Assembly (NCBI GenBank): GCA_025331125.1
Contig: JAOALB010000135.1
Coordinates: 62,001 to 126,000 of the forward strand
DNA from: Mycogone perniciosa
Lineage: Eukaryota > Ascomycota > Sordariomycetes > Hypocreales > Hypocreaceae
DNA length: 64,000 nt
Reading direction: 5' to 3'
Shown here: in pieces, positions 11,871 through 21,766 of the stretch
Position numbering within the stretch: the stretch's first letter is position 1
Layout of the letters: every line of letters starts with the position of its first letter
The notes under the pieces: generated by a model
Databases searched by the model: none
What the model saw: only the letters and a program-made list of their open reading frames with translations
What the model was told of the DNA's origin: nothing
Program-made: the position numbers and the translations under genes

Positions 11871-13640
11871 ATGTCACCGGACCACTCCAAACCGGCGGCT
11901 ACCTCCGGACCGCAAGAACGTCTGGCACAGGAGACACAAAGCAGCATGATGCACCAGGAAACGGAGGGAAATGGCGAGACGGACCGAATCGAGCCCCATG
12001 TCGAGGACCAGAATAATATCCCCATGGGATCCCGTGAGGTCGTCCGACTGTTCCAGTGTCGCGTCTGTTCGTTGCCCTTGAAGGATGCTGTCACGCTGCC
12101 CTGCGGGAAGAGCCTCTGCAGGAAATGTCTGCCACAGACTCATCTGCGGTCCAGCATCACATATCCAGCGCTGCCAGACCGGCTTCAGGGCCTGCGATGC
12201 CCGTTTGAAGATTGTGGTCGGGTGCATGCTGCGGCGGATTGCAACATCGATGTCATCTTGAACAAGGTTGTTTCGCACGCAAAGTGTGAGGTGGAGCGCG
12301 GCAAGGTGGAGGCGCTGAAGAGTAATATCTCGACTCAGGTCGTGGTTTTGGATCCTTGGAAAGCGGCTGGTATGGCATCTCTGAAGGAGGACGAGAGCTC
12401 TCGGGGAGTTATCCGCGGCGACAAGCTGGTAGCAATATGGACTCTTGCGGAAGATGGCGATCTCGACATCGGAACTGAGTTATTGTATCGTGAGTTGCCC
12501 GCCAGTTGCTCGGAAAGTAGTACGGTTTTGTTGAAGGAGGAAACTAAAGGTCAAGGTGTGTTGGGCAAGATCCGACAGGAAGCGCGGAACGAAATGGACT
12601 GTCAGGTCTGTTATACCCTATTCTTTGAACCCCTGACAACAGGCTGTGGCCATACCTTCTGTCGGTCCTGTCTCCATCGAATCCTCGATCATTCTCGCTA
12701 TTGTCCCATATGCCGCCGCAAGCTGGCCATCAATCCTCTCCTCGACCGGACGTCATGCCCGTCCAACCAGGCCATCACTAATATCATCGAGACGCTCTGG
12801 GGAGACGAGTTTGCGGCCCGGCAGGAAGCCCTTGCTGCAGAAGCTGCCAACAGCGAAGAACTAGACGTTCCGCTCTTCGTTTGCACACTGTCATTCCCTC
12901 ATATGACAACGTTTCTCCATGTCTTTGAGCCGCGTTACCGTTTGATGATTCGGAGAGCACTAGAGGGTAATCGAACGTTTGGAATGGTCTTACCAAAGCG
13001 ACCACAAACTCGTGACGCTGCGCACTTCCATGATGTTGGCACTCTTCTTCGAATAGCTGATGTCCAGTTCTACCCTGACGGACGCAGCCTCATCGAAACC
13101 ATCGGGCTCTCTCGCTTCAGAGTCCTGCGGCATGGATCTTTGGATGGGTATATAGTATGTAGGACGGAGAGAATCGACGACATCAGTCTGGAGGAAGAGG
13201 AAGCCATGGAAGCTGCCGAAGTCAGACCTGAAGCCGGAGCCAGCGACCCAACCCCAAGCCATGATGGCAACAGCCAAGATGAAGACACTGGAGAGGGTAG
13301 TGCAACTGGCGTCAAGTCATCGTCCAGCCATCCTGAGCCTGATGGCCCTAATTTCACGTCTGTGGCAGACATGGAGCGCATGTCGACGCAAGACTTGATG
13401 CAGTTTGCAAAATCGTTCGTCACACGGATGCGCGAACAGAGCGCCCCTTGGCTGACGGAGCAAATGTTCCGCGCCTACGGCGAGTGCCCGGACGACCCGG
13501 CTGTTTTCCCGTGGTGGTTTGCCAGCATTCTGCCCGTGAAGGATCTCGAAAAGTACAGACTGCTGGAGACATCAAGCGTGCGAGAGAGACTCAAGATCTG
13601 CTGCTCGTGGATTGCGGAATGGAACAGTAGTCGATGGTAA
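11871..13640 (+). CDS. Two-RING, LON N-domain protein (LONRF-like E3 ligase)
   Basis: A 589-aa protein. RING 1 near residues 62-115 starts CRVCSLPLKDAVTLPCG and ends with CPFEDCG. RING 2 near 243-285 is canonical C3HC4 (CQVCYTLFFEPLTTGCGHTFCRSCL, then CPICRRKL). A LON N-terminal (substrate-binding, PUA-like) domain covers about 330-585, with VFEPRYRLMIRRAL and, near the end, WLTEQMFRAYGECPDDPAVFPWW and SSVRERLKI. There is no AAA ATPase or protease domain, so this is not a Lon protease but a LONRF-type presumed ubiquitin ligase. A low-complexity acidic insertion splits the LON domain. The ATG at 11871 is chosen over the in-frame 11754 because homology begins late. The stop overlaps a consensus splice donor (GTAAGC at 13637). 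Splicing to 13756 would replace the stop and add YPGPARFFE, ending at 13786. Confidence 0.85.
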   Translation: MSPDHSKPAATSGPQERLAQETQSSMMHQETEGNGETDRIEPHVEDQNNIPMGSREVVRLFQCRVCSLPLKDAVTLPCGKSLCRKCLPQTHLRSSITYPALPDRLQGLRCPFEDCGRVHAAADCNIDVILNKVVSHAKCEVERGKVEALKSNISTQVVVLDPWKAAGMASLKEDESSRGVIRGDKLVAIWTLAEDGDLDIGTELLYRELPASCSESSTVLLKEETKGQGVLGKIRQEARNEMDCQVCYTLFFEPLTTGCGHTFCRSCLHRILDHSRYCPICRRKLAINPLLDRTSCPSNQAITNIIETLWGDEFAARQEALAAEAANSEELDVPLFVCTLSFPHMTTFLHVFEPRYRLMIRRALEGNRTFGMVLPKRPQTRDAAHFHDVGTLLRIADVQFYPDGRSLIETIGLSRFRVLRHGSLDGYIVCRTERIDDISLEEEEAMEAAEVRPEAGASDPTPSHDGNSQDEDTGEGSATGVKSSSSHPEPDGPNFTSVADMERMSTQDLMQFAKSFVTRMREQSAPWLTEQMFRAYGECPDDPAVFPWWFASILPVKDLEKYRLLETSSVRERLKICCSWIAEWNSSRW

Positions 13641-13786
13641 GCTTTTCCTTTGACCCCACGTGTTCCTTTTAGTTTCATGACGCTTGTGCGTAAGCTTTAT
13701 CAGTGCTTTAATGCCTTGCGAGATCAGAGGTCTGATATGTTGACTTTATTGACAGGTACCCAGGTCCTGCACGATTCTTTGAGTAG

Positions 13787-14455
13787 ATCTCGAGCCATTG
13801 TTTTTTCCCTGCGTTTTCCTCCTATCTGGTATGGGATTACTTCTCTTTCTTTGCATATCGGGCGGAACTAGGCGATTATGGTTATCTTGACGGATCAGAA
13901 ATACAGTTATGAGACCATGAGATGTGTGTTTGCATTTATCATAGCATTTGCACGGACACATATCACACATATTTATATACATATTTAGGGCCATATGGTT
14001 ATTATTAGCTGAAAGGGAGGCAATTCGAAAGACGAGATCATTCTCGATGGTGCTGCTCGGTCAAATACACTTTTATCTTGCAGTGGCGTACATCATGTTG
14101 GTCCTGAATCCGAGTAACATCAAACCTACTGGGGCTAGCTGCAGTGACGGCTTCACCAATGTCGACCAGACATTATATAGGTGAAAAGCTAGCGACTCAA
14201 CAAGACTCTAGGGCCTTGAAGAATAAATAGGCCCACGAACCCCCCCTCTACTCTCCTGTCCCATTCTCTATTCTCATTATTATCTGGACCTCTGAATCGG
14301 GTTTACACCATCAACACACAACTGCCTGATATACACCATTCACCAGCAACTGTGAGGAGCCTGAACATCCTTGCTTCTCACCTCTCGTTAGACACAAACA
14401 CTGCCACAGAGATTCCAACCTGGATATATCTTGGCCTGTCAAAATCCCCCCGCGA
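13787..14455. promoter_or_regulatory. Intergenic region upstream of a hypothetical gene
   Basis: No gene seen. A GAATAAATAGG TATA-like stretch (14220-14230) is followed by a CT-rich leader and CAACACACAACT-type sequence, typical of fungal 5' leaders. The segment around 14093-14150 (ATGTTG..AACATCAAACC) resembles 15431-15470 upstream of the next family gene, which suggests a shared duplicated promoter. Confidence 0.35.
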
Positions 14456-15094
14456 ATGTGGCATCTTCACTCTGTTCAACTGCGCGCTCCATCAGATGAA
14501 GAAAGCAAGCAGATACTAGGAGAAGTCTGGGATACACTTCGCAGACCGAGAGTCAGGGGTCACACCGATAAGAGGATACTCCGCCAGGCGCTTTCCACTG
14601 TATTCTTAAGAGTACTGGGTGAGAACCGTCATCTAATCAACGACTTGCCCTTGGTCTCCGACCATACTCGGAGCCGAATGAGGCGGAAGGAAGGCGCCAG
14701 AACTTCCCGCGCTGAAGAACGTAGGCCTGGATGCGGGTACAAGAATATGAATAGGCCCACAAGAATATATCTTGCTGGAGATACAGTCAAGTTGGTAATG
14801 GAGTGCGTTTGGCACCCGGCTCAACCGTGGGACGCCGTGTTCCACCCTACACCCAAGCTACCAGACCTTGTATCTCAAAGCTATATGTATTACGTCCTTT
14901 GCAGGCTCGAGCAGCAGAGGTATCAACGGTGCAGAGCCGATAAAGTGGTGAACCCGCGTATGCTGATCGAGCCCGTCAAACGTCTGGCGTGGCAGGACCG
15001 TCATATGGAGAGGCATGTCATTAACCGGCTAAAGACGCTTGCTACCCGATTTGAGCGGGAAAAGGTCCGTGTCGATAATTATTGGCAGCTATAA
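14456..15094 (+). CDS. Hypothetical protein, partial paralogue of the gene at 15.9-17.0 kb
   Basis: A 212-aa open frame, basic, with no signal peptide or membrane helix. The early part (PSDEESK..EVWDTLRR..DKRILRQAL) aligns in protein and DNA with the C-terminal exon of the gene at 15874-16956 (PSDQEGR..DVWDILCK..DERRLGNAF). This copy would therefore lack the F-box-like N-terminal half. The remainder (LAGDTVKLVMECVWHPAQPWDAVF, then a basic helical tail) has no family I know. It has a plausible promoter and leader. It may be a real short gene or a truncated duplicate that happens to stay open. Confidence 0.45.
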   Translation: MWHLHSVQLRAPSDEESKQILGEVWDTLRRPRVRGHTDKRILRQALSTVFLRVLGENRHLINDLPLVSDHTRSRMRRKEGARTSRAEERRPGCGYKNMNRPTRIYLAGDTVKLVMECVWHPAQPWDAVFHPTPKLPDLVSQSYMYYVLCRLEQQRYQRCRADKVVNPRMLIEPVKRLAWQDRHMERHVINRLKTLATRFEREKVRVDNYWQL

Positions 15095-15873
15095 AGAATA
15101 AGAGGGCCCGAAAGAGGTGGAATTTGGATGTGAGGAGCAGGGTATCGCAGCTGGTGATCATGGGCGACATATATTGGAGTGAATCTGAGAGGGTTTATTG
15201 TGTAATTGATATGCGCCTGGAAATAGAAATGTGTCGGAGGAAAAAGGATACGAGTTGTTTGTTTGCTTGATGAGACTTGCGTGGACACAGGTTACACGAA
15301 TGGCATATGCACAATATGTTTCACTTTCAATGATGTAATAGTGTTAAATATGCATCGAATGCAATGTAATTCGTTTGATGCTGCCTTCTCGAAGATGGAT
15401 GTCATTCTAATACCGCCGCCATGCATTTCATGTTGACGTCTAACTCCAATAACATCAAACCGCACCAGGTGCTGTGGTAGGATCCCGATGACCTGACAAA
15501 CAGAACTACTTTCACTAATACCGTCCAGCAACGAATCCTCCACCTTATCTTTCAGGTGAAATGCCACGGAACATCGTTTCTGTCGAGTATCTCGGGGACC
15601 AGAGACTGAGTCTCTATTCATTGACCTTTTGCTTCGAGATTTACCAGCCGCTCGAGTTCCTGTTATGTATACTCCCTCTTCCTTTCGTGGGTATAAAAGG
15701 ATACTTGAGATGCTGTTTTTGACTCTTCTTCCCTCTACTCTCGTCAACAACAGCTGTGGTTTGCAGGTCACGCAATTCGAAGTCGTGATCATCCCTCACC
15801 AGTATATAACTCTCACGGCTAGTGGTCCTGAGGGCTGGGCGATCCCTCCATCCCCCTACCTTGCGCATTACGA
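15095..15873. promoter_or_regulatory. Intergenic region with a 17-bp inverted repeat
   Basis: No gene seen. GGGTATAAAAGGATAC at 15689-15704 looks like a TATA box. Its exact reverse complement recurs at 15897-15912 (17 bp identical with one extra base, 15688-15704 versus 15897-15913), bracketing the start region of the next gene. Confidence 0.4.
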
Positions 15874-16956
15874 ATGTCCTTCATGATCACATCCGGGTAT
15901 CCTTTTATACCCAAAGTTCGCCCTAAAGCATGGCCACGACAAAAGACTCCCAAATATCTCCACAAGCCATCAAAGAATGGAAACGAGATGTTTGCACGAC
16001 TTCCCGCCGAGGTATATTATGGTTTCGTCAGTATAGGGTGCCAATTAACTGAGATAAACAGATCCGTTCCATAATCTGGGAGTATCTTCTGGTGGACGAT
16101 AGTGATCTTTGTCCACACTACCTAGGCCCATATTTGACAGGGTTGTCTCATTCCGGGAGAACCCTTAGTGCAGCCACACGAACATGCCGCTTATTCTGGT
16201 ATGATCAAACTGTTCACCCAATATTCTTCAAGGTAAGTCAACGCCTTCGCAACGGAATCGAAAGTGAAATAGTCTTGCTTATCCCTCTAGTTGAATACAT
16301 TTAGGTTCAAGAACGAACTTCAATGTAACAAGTATATCACGAGCATTACCCCTGATAATCGACAAGCTATCCAACGGATCTCAATCTGGAAAGGAAGCCC
16401 TGGCGGGAAAACATACGCCAGTCGATCAACCCATTTCGCCGCAATTATATCTTGCTGCACCAACCTCCAAGTCCTCGTGCACCGCAATGTTCGTGTCAAG
16501 GCGAAATCTTGCCTTGATTGGGCAGCTATGCTCTCCAAATTCATGAGACACATCATCCGTGTCCTACCTTCTCTGCAGGAAGTCGAATTCGTCGGTGGCA
16601 TGGAGGACAAGCATCACTTTACATGCAGCATGACCACCAAGAAGCTGGATTTCTCGTGGAATAATCCGCCCCCCCTTGACCAGTCTTACTCTGATCGACG
16701 TATCCCATCAGACCAAGAAGGCAGAGAGAAATTGGTAGATGTGTGGGATATTCTTTGCAAAAAAACGTTCGAACCCGAGTACAAGCGGCATATCGATGAG
16801 CGACGCCTGGGAAATGCATTCCGGTCAACACGACTTACAACCTATGGCGAGGATCTTTTACCAAGGCCCCATAACCAGCATAACCTTCGAAAAAGTGGCC
16901 CAAGACGCCGCAATAAAGCTGTCCGGAGGCGTACGGGTAAGTACCAACGATGGTAG
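15874..16956 (+). CDS. F-box-like fungal family protein (three exons)
   Basis: Exons 15874-16011, 16062-16232 and 16291-16956 encode about 324 aa. The join of exons 1 and 2 reads FARLPAEIRSIIWEYLL, the F-box-like opening of many lineage-expanded fungal proteins. It is followed by TLSAATRTCRLFW and, across intron 2, FFKLNTFRFKNEL, the usual position of LLxTCRxxxxExxxxLFxxNTFxF in that family. Intron 1 is 50 nt (GTATAT..AACAG), intron 2 58 nt (GTAAGT..CTCTAG). The role is unknown; such proteins may be SCF substrate adaptors. The last 40 residues are unusually Arg/Lys-rich, while another frame (16739-16981) reads more naturally (ITFEKVAQDAAIKLSGGVRV). A frameshift or missed splice near 16870 is therefore possible. 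Starts at 15883 and 15988 are also possible. Confidence 0.55.
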
Positions 16957-17838
16957 GTTCAATAAGATGGGAACCAAGTAAGAGCAAAGGAGCATATTGG
17001 TCGATTGGGTAGGTCATTGAGGATAGATCATTTTGGGATATATGGAAATACGAATTCATGGTTGGGTGAAAGGTTTCGTTCAGTATGTAATGTTTGTAAG
17101 AGACCGAAGGTCACCTATAATGAAATGACCCGGATATGCTCACTAAGAAAATCAGCAATCACTCATGTATCTCCTTTGCATATAAAACTAGATAAGTCAC
17201 GATGGTTAGTATAGTTACTTAGGGAGTCATGAACAATTATATTTACCTGAGCACCCCATTGTAAAGAATCATGACAAATATACCCTGCTCAGTATTCCTC
17301 CCTGGCTTCTCTGCCAATATAAACACACGAATCTTGGTTTATCCCTTGGGAATCAACCTGGATCATCAGACTGATGCTTTCTGATCACGTGGGATTGTTA
17401 TTCCATTCCGGCGATGTCTCATCCATCATGTTACAAGGTCGTCTCTGAGATGGCCCTGGCCTGTTTCATTGTTCTTTCATCTTGTGTTGTAAGAGGAGTT
17501 TTACGGCGCACAATGTGCAATGAGTGGATAGGACCCGACCGATCTATTGATGGAAATGGTATTATGACTAGTCTCGTGGTTGGACATTGTTGGACCGGAA
17601 ACTGTAGATTGTTGACTGAAAGTAAAATCTCATCGAGAAAATGTAAATGTCTCCACCTCCACTACAACGGATCTGGATCTGATCTGGTCTTTCCAATGCT
17701 ATGTGTTTGACCTACTTACGCTACAGCTAATAATGATATCGTAGAGCCTCTCTATATGACCTAGAGATCTGACATGGGGTTAGTCAAATCGATATTGCCC
17801 TCGATATCAAAGAACCCTGCTATTAAGAGCCTTTAGAC
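16957..17838. other. Intergenic, LTR fragment inside
   Basis: No supported gene. A 98-codon open frame at 17414-17710 has no features. The centre is occupied by the LTR fragment listed separately. The rest is mixed AT-rich sequence. Confidence 0.35.
17158..17368 (+). repeat. 5'-truncated Gypsy LTR fragment
   Basis: The stretch ending ...GGTTTATCCCTTGGGAATCAACCTGGATCATCA matches, with scattered substitutions, the 3' part of the solo LTR at 32087-32413 (…CGGTTTATCCCTTGAGAATCAACCCGGATCGTCA). It also shares the TACCCTGCTCAG block. The 5' half is missing or too diverged to recognise. The differences are mostly transitions. Confidence 0.6.
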
Positions 17839-18182
17839 CTAACAATCAACAGCGTCAACAGTAACGTCGGCAAACTTCTCCTTGATTAATTTGACATTTT
17901 CCTTTGAAGTCCTTGAATATAACTTTATTAGATATAAAATATTTCTTGTGTATAGATGAATATAAAAATAGCAGATACTTACCTGAAGCTGAAAATAGGA
18001 ATACTCGATCCAGTGCTGGGCACAGGATGAGATAAAAGGTTCTCGATAAAACTATGGAGCAAAAAAGTTAATAATAGGCATTAAATATATCATCATCTTG
18101 TTTCAATTTCGTCTTACACTTCAAGCTCATTGATATCCGTGATTTCGGTAGGGGTGACTGTCACTAGTTGCTGCATTATCAT
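17839..18182 (-). CDS. Small three-exon gene, 66-68 aa, unknown function
   Basis: Minus-strand exons 18182-18118, 18051-17983 and 17911-17839. The product starts MIMQQLVTVTPTEITDINEL and ends with the exon-3 peptide RTSKENVKLIKEKFADVTVDAVDC. Intron 1 is 66 nt (GTAAGA..TTAAC..CATAG). Intron 2 is 71 nt (GTAAGT..CTAAT..TCAAG). Both join in phase 2 without a stop. Three good splice signals and a continuous amphipathic frame make chance unlikely. No signal peptide or membrane helix. It could be a short stand-alone protein or the surviving end of a larger gene. I do not recognise the family. Confidence 0.5.
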
Positions 18183-18569
18183 GCCTTGTTAGTGACCGAG
18201 GGGGTTTTTGGAGGTGCGAGGTAGGATAGTGGTTAAAACTAACAAGACCCATTTTGAGAACGCTTAAAATGAGGAAAATATAGGGCTGGTAGTAGAGGTA
18301 GTAGAGGCAGCAGAGGTAGATTTTGAATGTTTACGGAAGTAATAAAGGACGATTTAAATACACCACGAGAGATGCGACCCATTTATAAGTAACAATCCAT
18401 TAACCACCCCCAATCAAATATTACGTTTATCTAGAAAACATCAGGAGAATGAGGGGTTAGCAGTAATGCAGAATGAGGGGTATAGAAAGAGAAAGAGGGG
18501 TATAGAAAGAGGGGTACACAATCACGCACATCTTCCCCCTCTAATTATACAAGGATATAACGTTGCATA

Positions 18570-18709
18570 CCACAAGGATCACAAACTATTAATTGTGTAC
18601 AGTGTACAGGACCTATGTCCCGATGTTTAATGAGCCGATAAGCATCGCTTTCTATACAAAATGTATGATGTAAAGTCTTGTAACAAACTAACGTTTGTGA
18701 TCCTTGTGG
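18570..18709. mobile_element. 140-bp MITE with TA target duplication
   Basis: Perfect terminal inverted repeats CCACAAGGATCACAAAC / GTTTGTGATCCTTGTGG bound 140 bp and are flanked by TA on each side (18568-18569 and 18710-18711). No coding capacity. The TA duplication and short perfect TIRs fit a Tc1/mariner (Fot1/pogo-type) miniature element. Confidence 0.8.
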
Positions 18710-18765
18710 TATACAGAGTACTCCGTAGATAATATAGGATAAACTAAAATATACTCTAATTACTC

Positions 18766-19015
18766 CACTGTTCTACCGCTGCCATAGCGCCATTTCCAAG
18801 TACTAAAAGCAAGGCTATACTAGTCAGCGGATCAGGATGGTCGGCCCTGAGCTTCGTCTCGCTCATCTCCATCGCCTGCACAAATAGCTCCTCGGCCTTT
18901 AGCCCTGCTCCCTGTACATCTAAGCTAGGCTGTCCATAAGTTAACTCTTGCTTAGCGTGTCGGGATGGTCCGCCCCGAGCTATCCGTTCAATAAACTACT
19001 CCTTGAACATTTCCT
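18766..19015 (-). pseudogene. TPR-repeat relic of a fungal NLR-type protein
   Basis: The minus strand encodes AEELFVQAMEMSETKLRADHPDPLTSIALLL, the kinesin-light-chain-type TPR unit found in many copies in fungal NB-ARC/NACHT proteins. A degenerate preceding unit lies upstream (…GQPSLDVQGAGLKAEEL). Stops interrupt the frame on both sides, and no start or nucleotide-binding domain remains. It is a degraded remnant; C-to-T changes and loss of the N-terminal part are inferred. Confidence 0.6.
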
Positions 19016-20399
19016 CTCTTCCTTGTCGATGGCTGCACAAGCCCGTGCATCTCGAATATATCCCCCTTCTCATTCATTATAATGAGACAGTAGTCCCTCA
19101 GTATACTACATAGTCGTTAAATACATCGTCTGTGTCGTCCGTATTATAGTCGCTACTATTGATAAATTGGGGCCCTATGGAGAACAAACACATATATATA
19201 TGGGGGATGAGACGATGTGATATATCTCCAGTTGCACGTGTAAAGATAAAAAAAAAAGCAAAAGGGACCTTTGTGGCTGCGGAGCGAAATCCCCCAAGAC
19301 ACCTGGTTTTACCAAGGGAAGTTCAAGGCAACTGATCCGTCACCACAGTTATAACTAACCTGGCCATCGTTGCTTTGTAAGCCTCCAGAGATGATTTGAT
19401 TGCCATTTGGATCATGGTAGCGATGAAGAAACCACTGCAGCCCCCCGCATTGACCCGCGTGACTCTACAGGGGATATAGACACCGACTTGAGTCACGGTT
19501 TATGTACGTAGGAGTAAATCGCTTAGGTGACAGTGCTGAAATAATCGGCAATTTTGACTGCGTTGGTGTTTGAATCCCCCCGGCCAGCCGAAGTTCAGTA
19601 TAATAAAGTCGCATGAAAATGATGAAGCGCTGGCGGAGTGTCTTAGCAAGTTGTTTACCTCTTAGGCTGGGAGACCAAGCGCTTGCGGGATGTGAAAATG
19701 ACACATATCCTCCCACCTCTGCTTGCATAATAGCTACCTGCTCGACTCTGCGAATCCGCCCATCATGTGGCCACCGGGCTTCATATGTCAAGATCCTTAT
19801 GAAAGAAGGAAGTGGCTTGCATATGTGTGGTCCTTTGAGGCATTTGTTGGTCCTATATTTTGGTTTGGATAACCCCGAAGCTAGAGCGGGAATAGCAAGA
19901 AATGACCCATACGAGGGAATAGTGGTCAGGGAGGAAAAGCTCTCGGAAAAACACGAGATAGGCTCCACACAAGCAATACACAGATCGATCAGCAATTCTT
20001 GCCGGTCCCCATTGTGTTGCACACGCGTCCTTCGCGCATCGAACAGGTGTCAGTGGTTTATGATGCAAACTTACTCATATACGCAAGTGAGTCAATCCTT
20101 AGAGTTCATGTCCAAATTTGACTACAACTGGGGGAGTATACGGGGCGATTCCGCGGTTCCAGTGATTGTTGGCCTTATCATTGCCCCTGGCCCATCTAGC
20201 CGTGTCTTGGAGTGTTGTTGGTCAGCATCGGGTGGCTGATCAGTGAACCATGCGATTTTCTGCAACTTCCGAGGGCCTGGGGGCGCTGGGGGTGACAAAA
20301 GAGAAGAAAAGAGCCACGTTTGCTCACACCCGCATAAAAGAAATACAGCCGTTGAAGATTTTCTCAATGCTATTATCTTCTTTTTCTTCTTTCTACACC
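19016..20399. other. Intergenic region upstream of the Zn2Cys6 regulator
   Basis: No supported gene. Overlapping open frames on both strands at 19465-20239 (185 and 208 codons) have no domain, no plausible start context and odd Cys/Arg/Ser composition, so I read them as chance. An A9 run lies near 19249. The segment just before 20400 (TTCTCAATGC..TTTCTTCTTTCTACACC) is a typical pyrimidine-rich leader. Confidence 0.35.
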
Positions 20400-21766
20400 A
20401 TGAGCCGCGGCTCAATCTTTTCGGACGACCAGCGTGAGAGTGTACCAGAAACGGTTGCTGAACACCATTCCAACCCGGATTGGGCAGACCCTGCCACTGT
20501 TAGACACGCCGATGGCCGGACGTTACGGAAGTCGTGCGACAGATGCCACCAACAAAAGCTCCGATGTGTCAGAGAAGAAGCCTCGTTGACCCGATGCATG
20601 CGCTGCCAAAGGGCTGGACTCGAGTGCGTGTACAGTGTGAGATCTAGCAAACAGTCAAACAAGAACAGTAATGACACCTGGGAGAACAGGCGCACCCAGC
20701 CTGTGACTCCAACATCGCATCCATTAAGCGAGTTCGAGACGGGGCTTGACCCCGAGTTATCATATCTCAACGAAGTTTTCCTGAGTGTTCCCTTGTCTTG
20801 GGTTACTGGCGAGGCTGTGTCACTTGCTAGCTATGCTTTGCCGGCATTTCAGAGTGCTGGCAGTTCTGAGGGGACCTCCCCGCCGTCCTCAAACAGCTCA
20901 ACTGAAGCTGATGTTGGACTTACAGGCGGGCCATCTGACCTATCTGGGCGCCTTGCTAACGTATGCCAGGCATTGGAAGCTACTTTCAGAAAGGTTATAA
21001 GGGATCATACTAACCAGAACAACCGAGATTGTATGACGATACCAAACTCTCAGCAGTTCGAAAGGCCGAGACAGCTGACTAGTTGCACTTAGATCCTATC
21101 GGCGAAGACTTTAGTGCTTTTGACGGCCTGTTGAGAGTGCTGGCGCTCGACGATATGGTAGCAATATGTACATCGCGAGCGCCCCAAAGTCCACTCGATG
21201 AGTATCTGCGGAGCAAACAAGCATCAGTAGCGGCGCAGTGCTATGTTCTGTGTATAAAGCTTATGGCTTTTCTATCGGAACAGATGCTCCAGAGCCTCTT
21301 GGCATTGCCACTACCAACAAGACGTTCTGGTTCCGGGAATTCAAGCACTTCAGAGGCGACGCAAAACGCAAACGCTCTAAGAGCACAAGGTGGCACCTTT
21401 TCCAACACAACTCACATCCCTGAGAGCCTCAGACTAGGAGATCTATATTTTCCTCCAGACCCTTTTCTTCATGCACCCAATCCCAACATCGCAATACTCC
21501 AAATTAGCAGCAGGCTACTTGGCAGGATGGAACAATTTCTTAGGATACCTCCCGAGCTGGGAGGCGGGAGTTTATCGTCCGTGACTTCACCACTCAAACT
21601 TCAAGCCCTCGCTTCAGCCCCCTGGTCTAATTTCCCATCCTCAACCCTTAGCGCCGGGTTCCTCGAAAATATGCTTAGAATTGACAGGTACGCGTTCATC
21701 ACCACCTCAGCACCCTTCGGCCCATACCGCTCCTTCTACAACTTTACCGTGATCAAAGGGTCCTAG
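20400..21766 (+). CDS. Zn(II)2Cys6 transcription factor, AflR-type cluster regulator
   Basis: Exons 20400-21030 and 21093-21766 give about 434 aa. The intron (62 nt, GTATGA..GCTGAC..CTTAG) joins RD-Y-PIGEDF in frame. The zinc cluster near residues 45-80 reads CDRCHQQKLRCV then CMRCQRAGLECVY, the variant with a long loop seen in AflR and other secondary-metabolite regulators. A basic linker follows. The C-terminal part (FDGLLRVLALDDMVAICTS, a Cys/Leu-rich helix YVLCIKLMAFLSEQML, and GRMEQFLRIPPEL) fits the AflR-type regulatory domain, which is usually nuclear and acts on its own cluster. The gene sits beside a ruined PKS-NRPS, so its targets may be gone. The 3' end may hide another intron: a donor GTACGC at 21689 could remove the last residues. 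The stop is 12-15 bp from the end of the facing relic. Confidence 0.8.

Noticed and set aside
17414..17710. 98-codon plus-strand frame with a hydrophobic start
   Set aside because: It could mimic a signal peptide, but the rest has random composition and it lies in decayed repeat-rich DNA.
19465..20239. Overlapping 185- and 208-codon open frames on opposite strands upstream of the regulator
   Set aside because: No domain, no periodicity, odd Cys/Ser/Arg composition, and both strands open together; best read as chance or very old decay.
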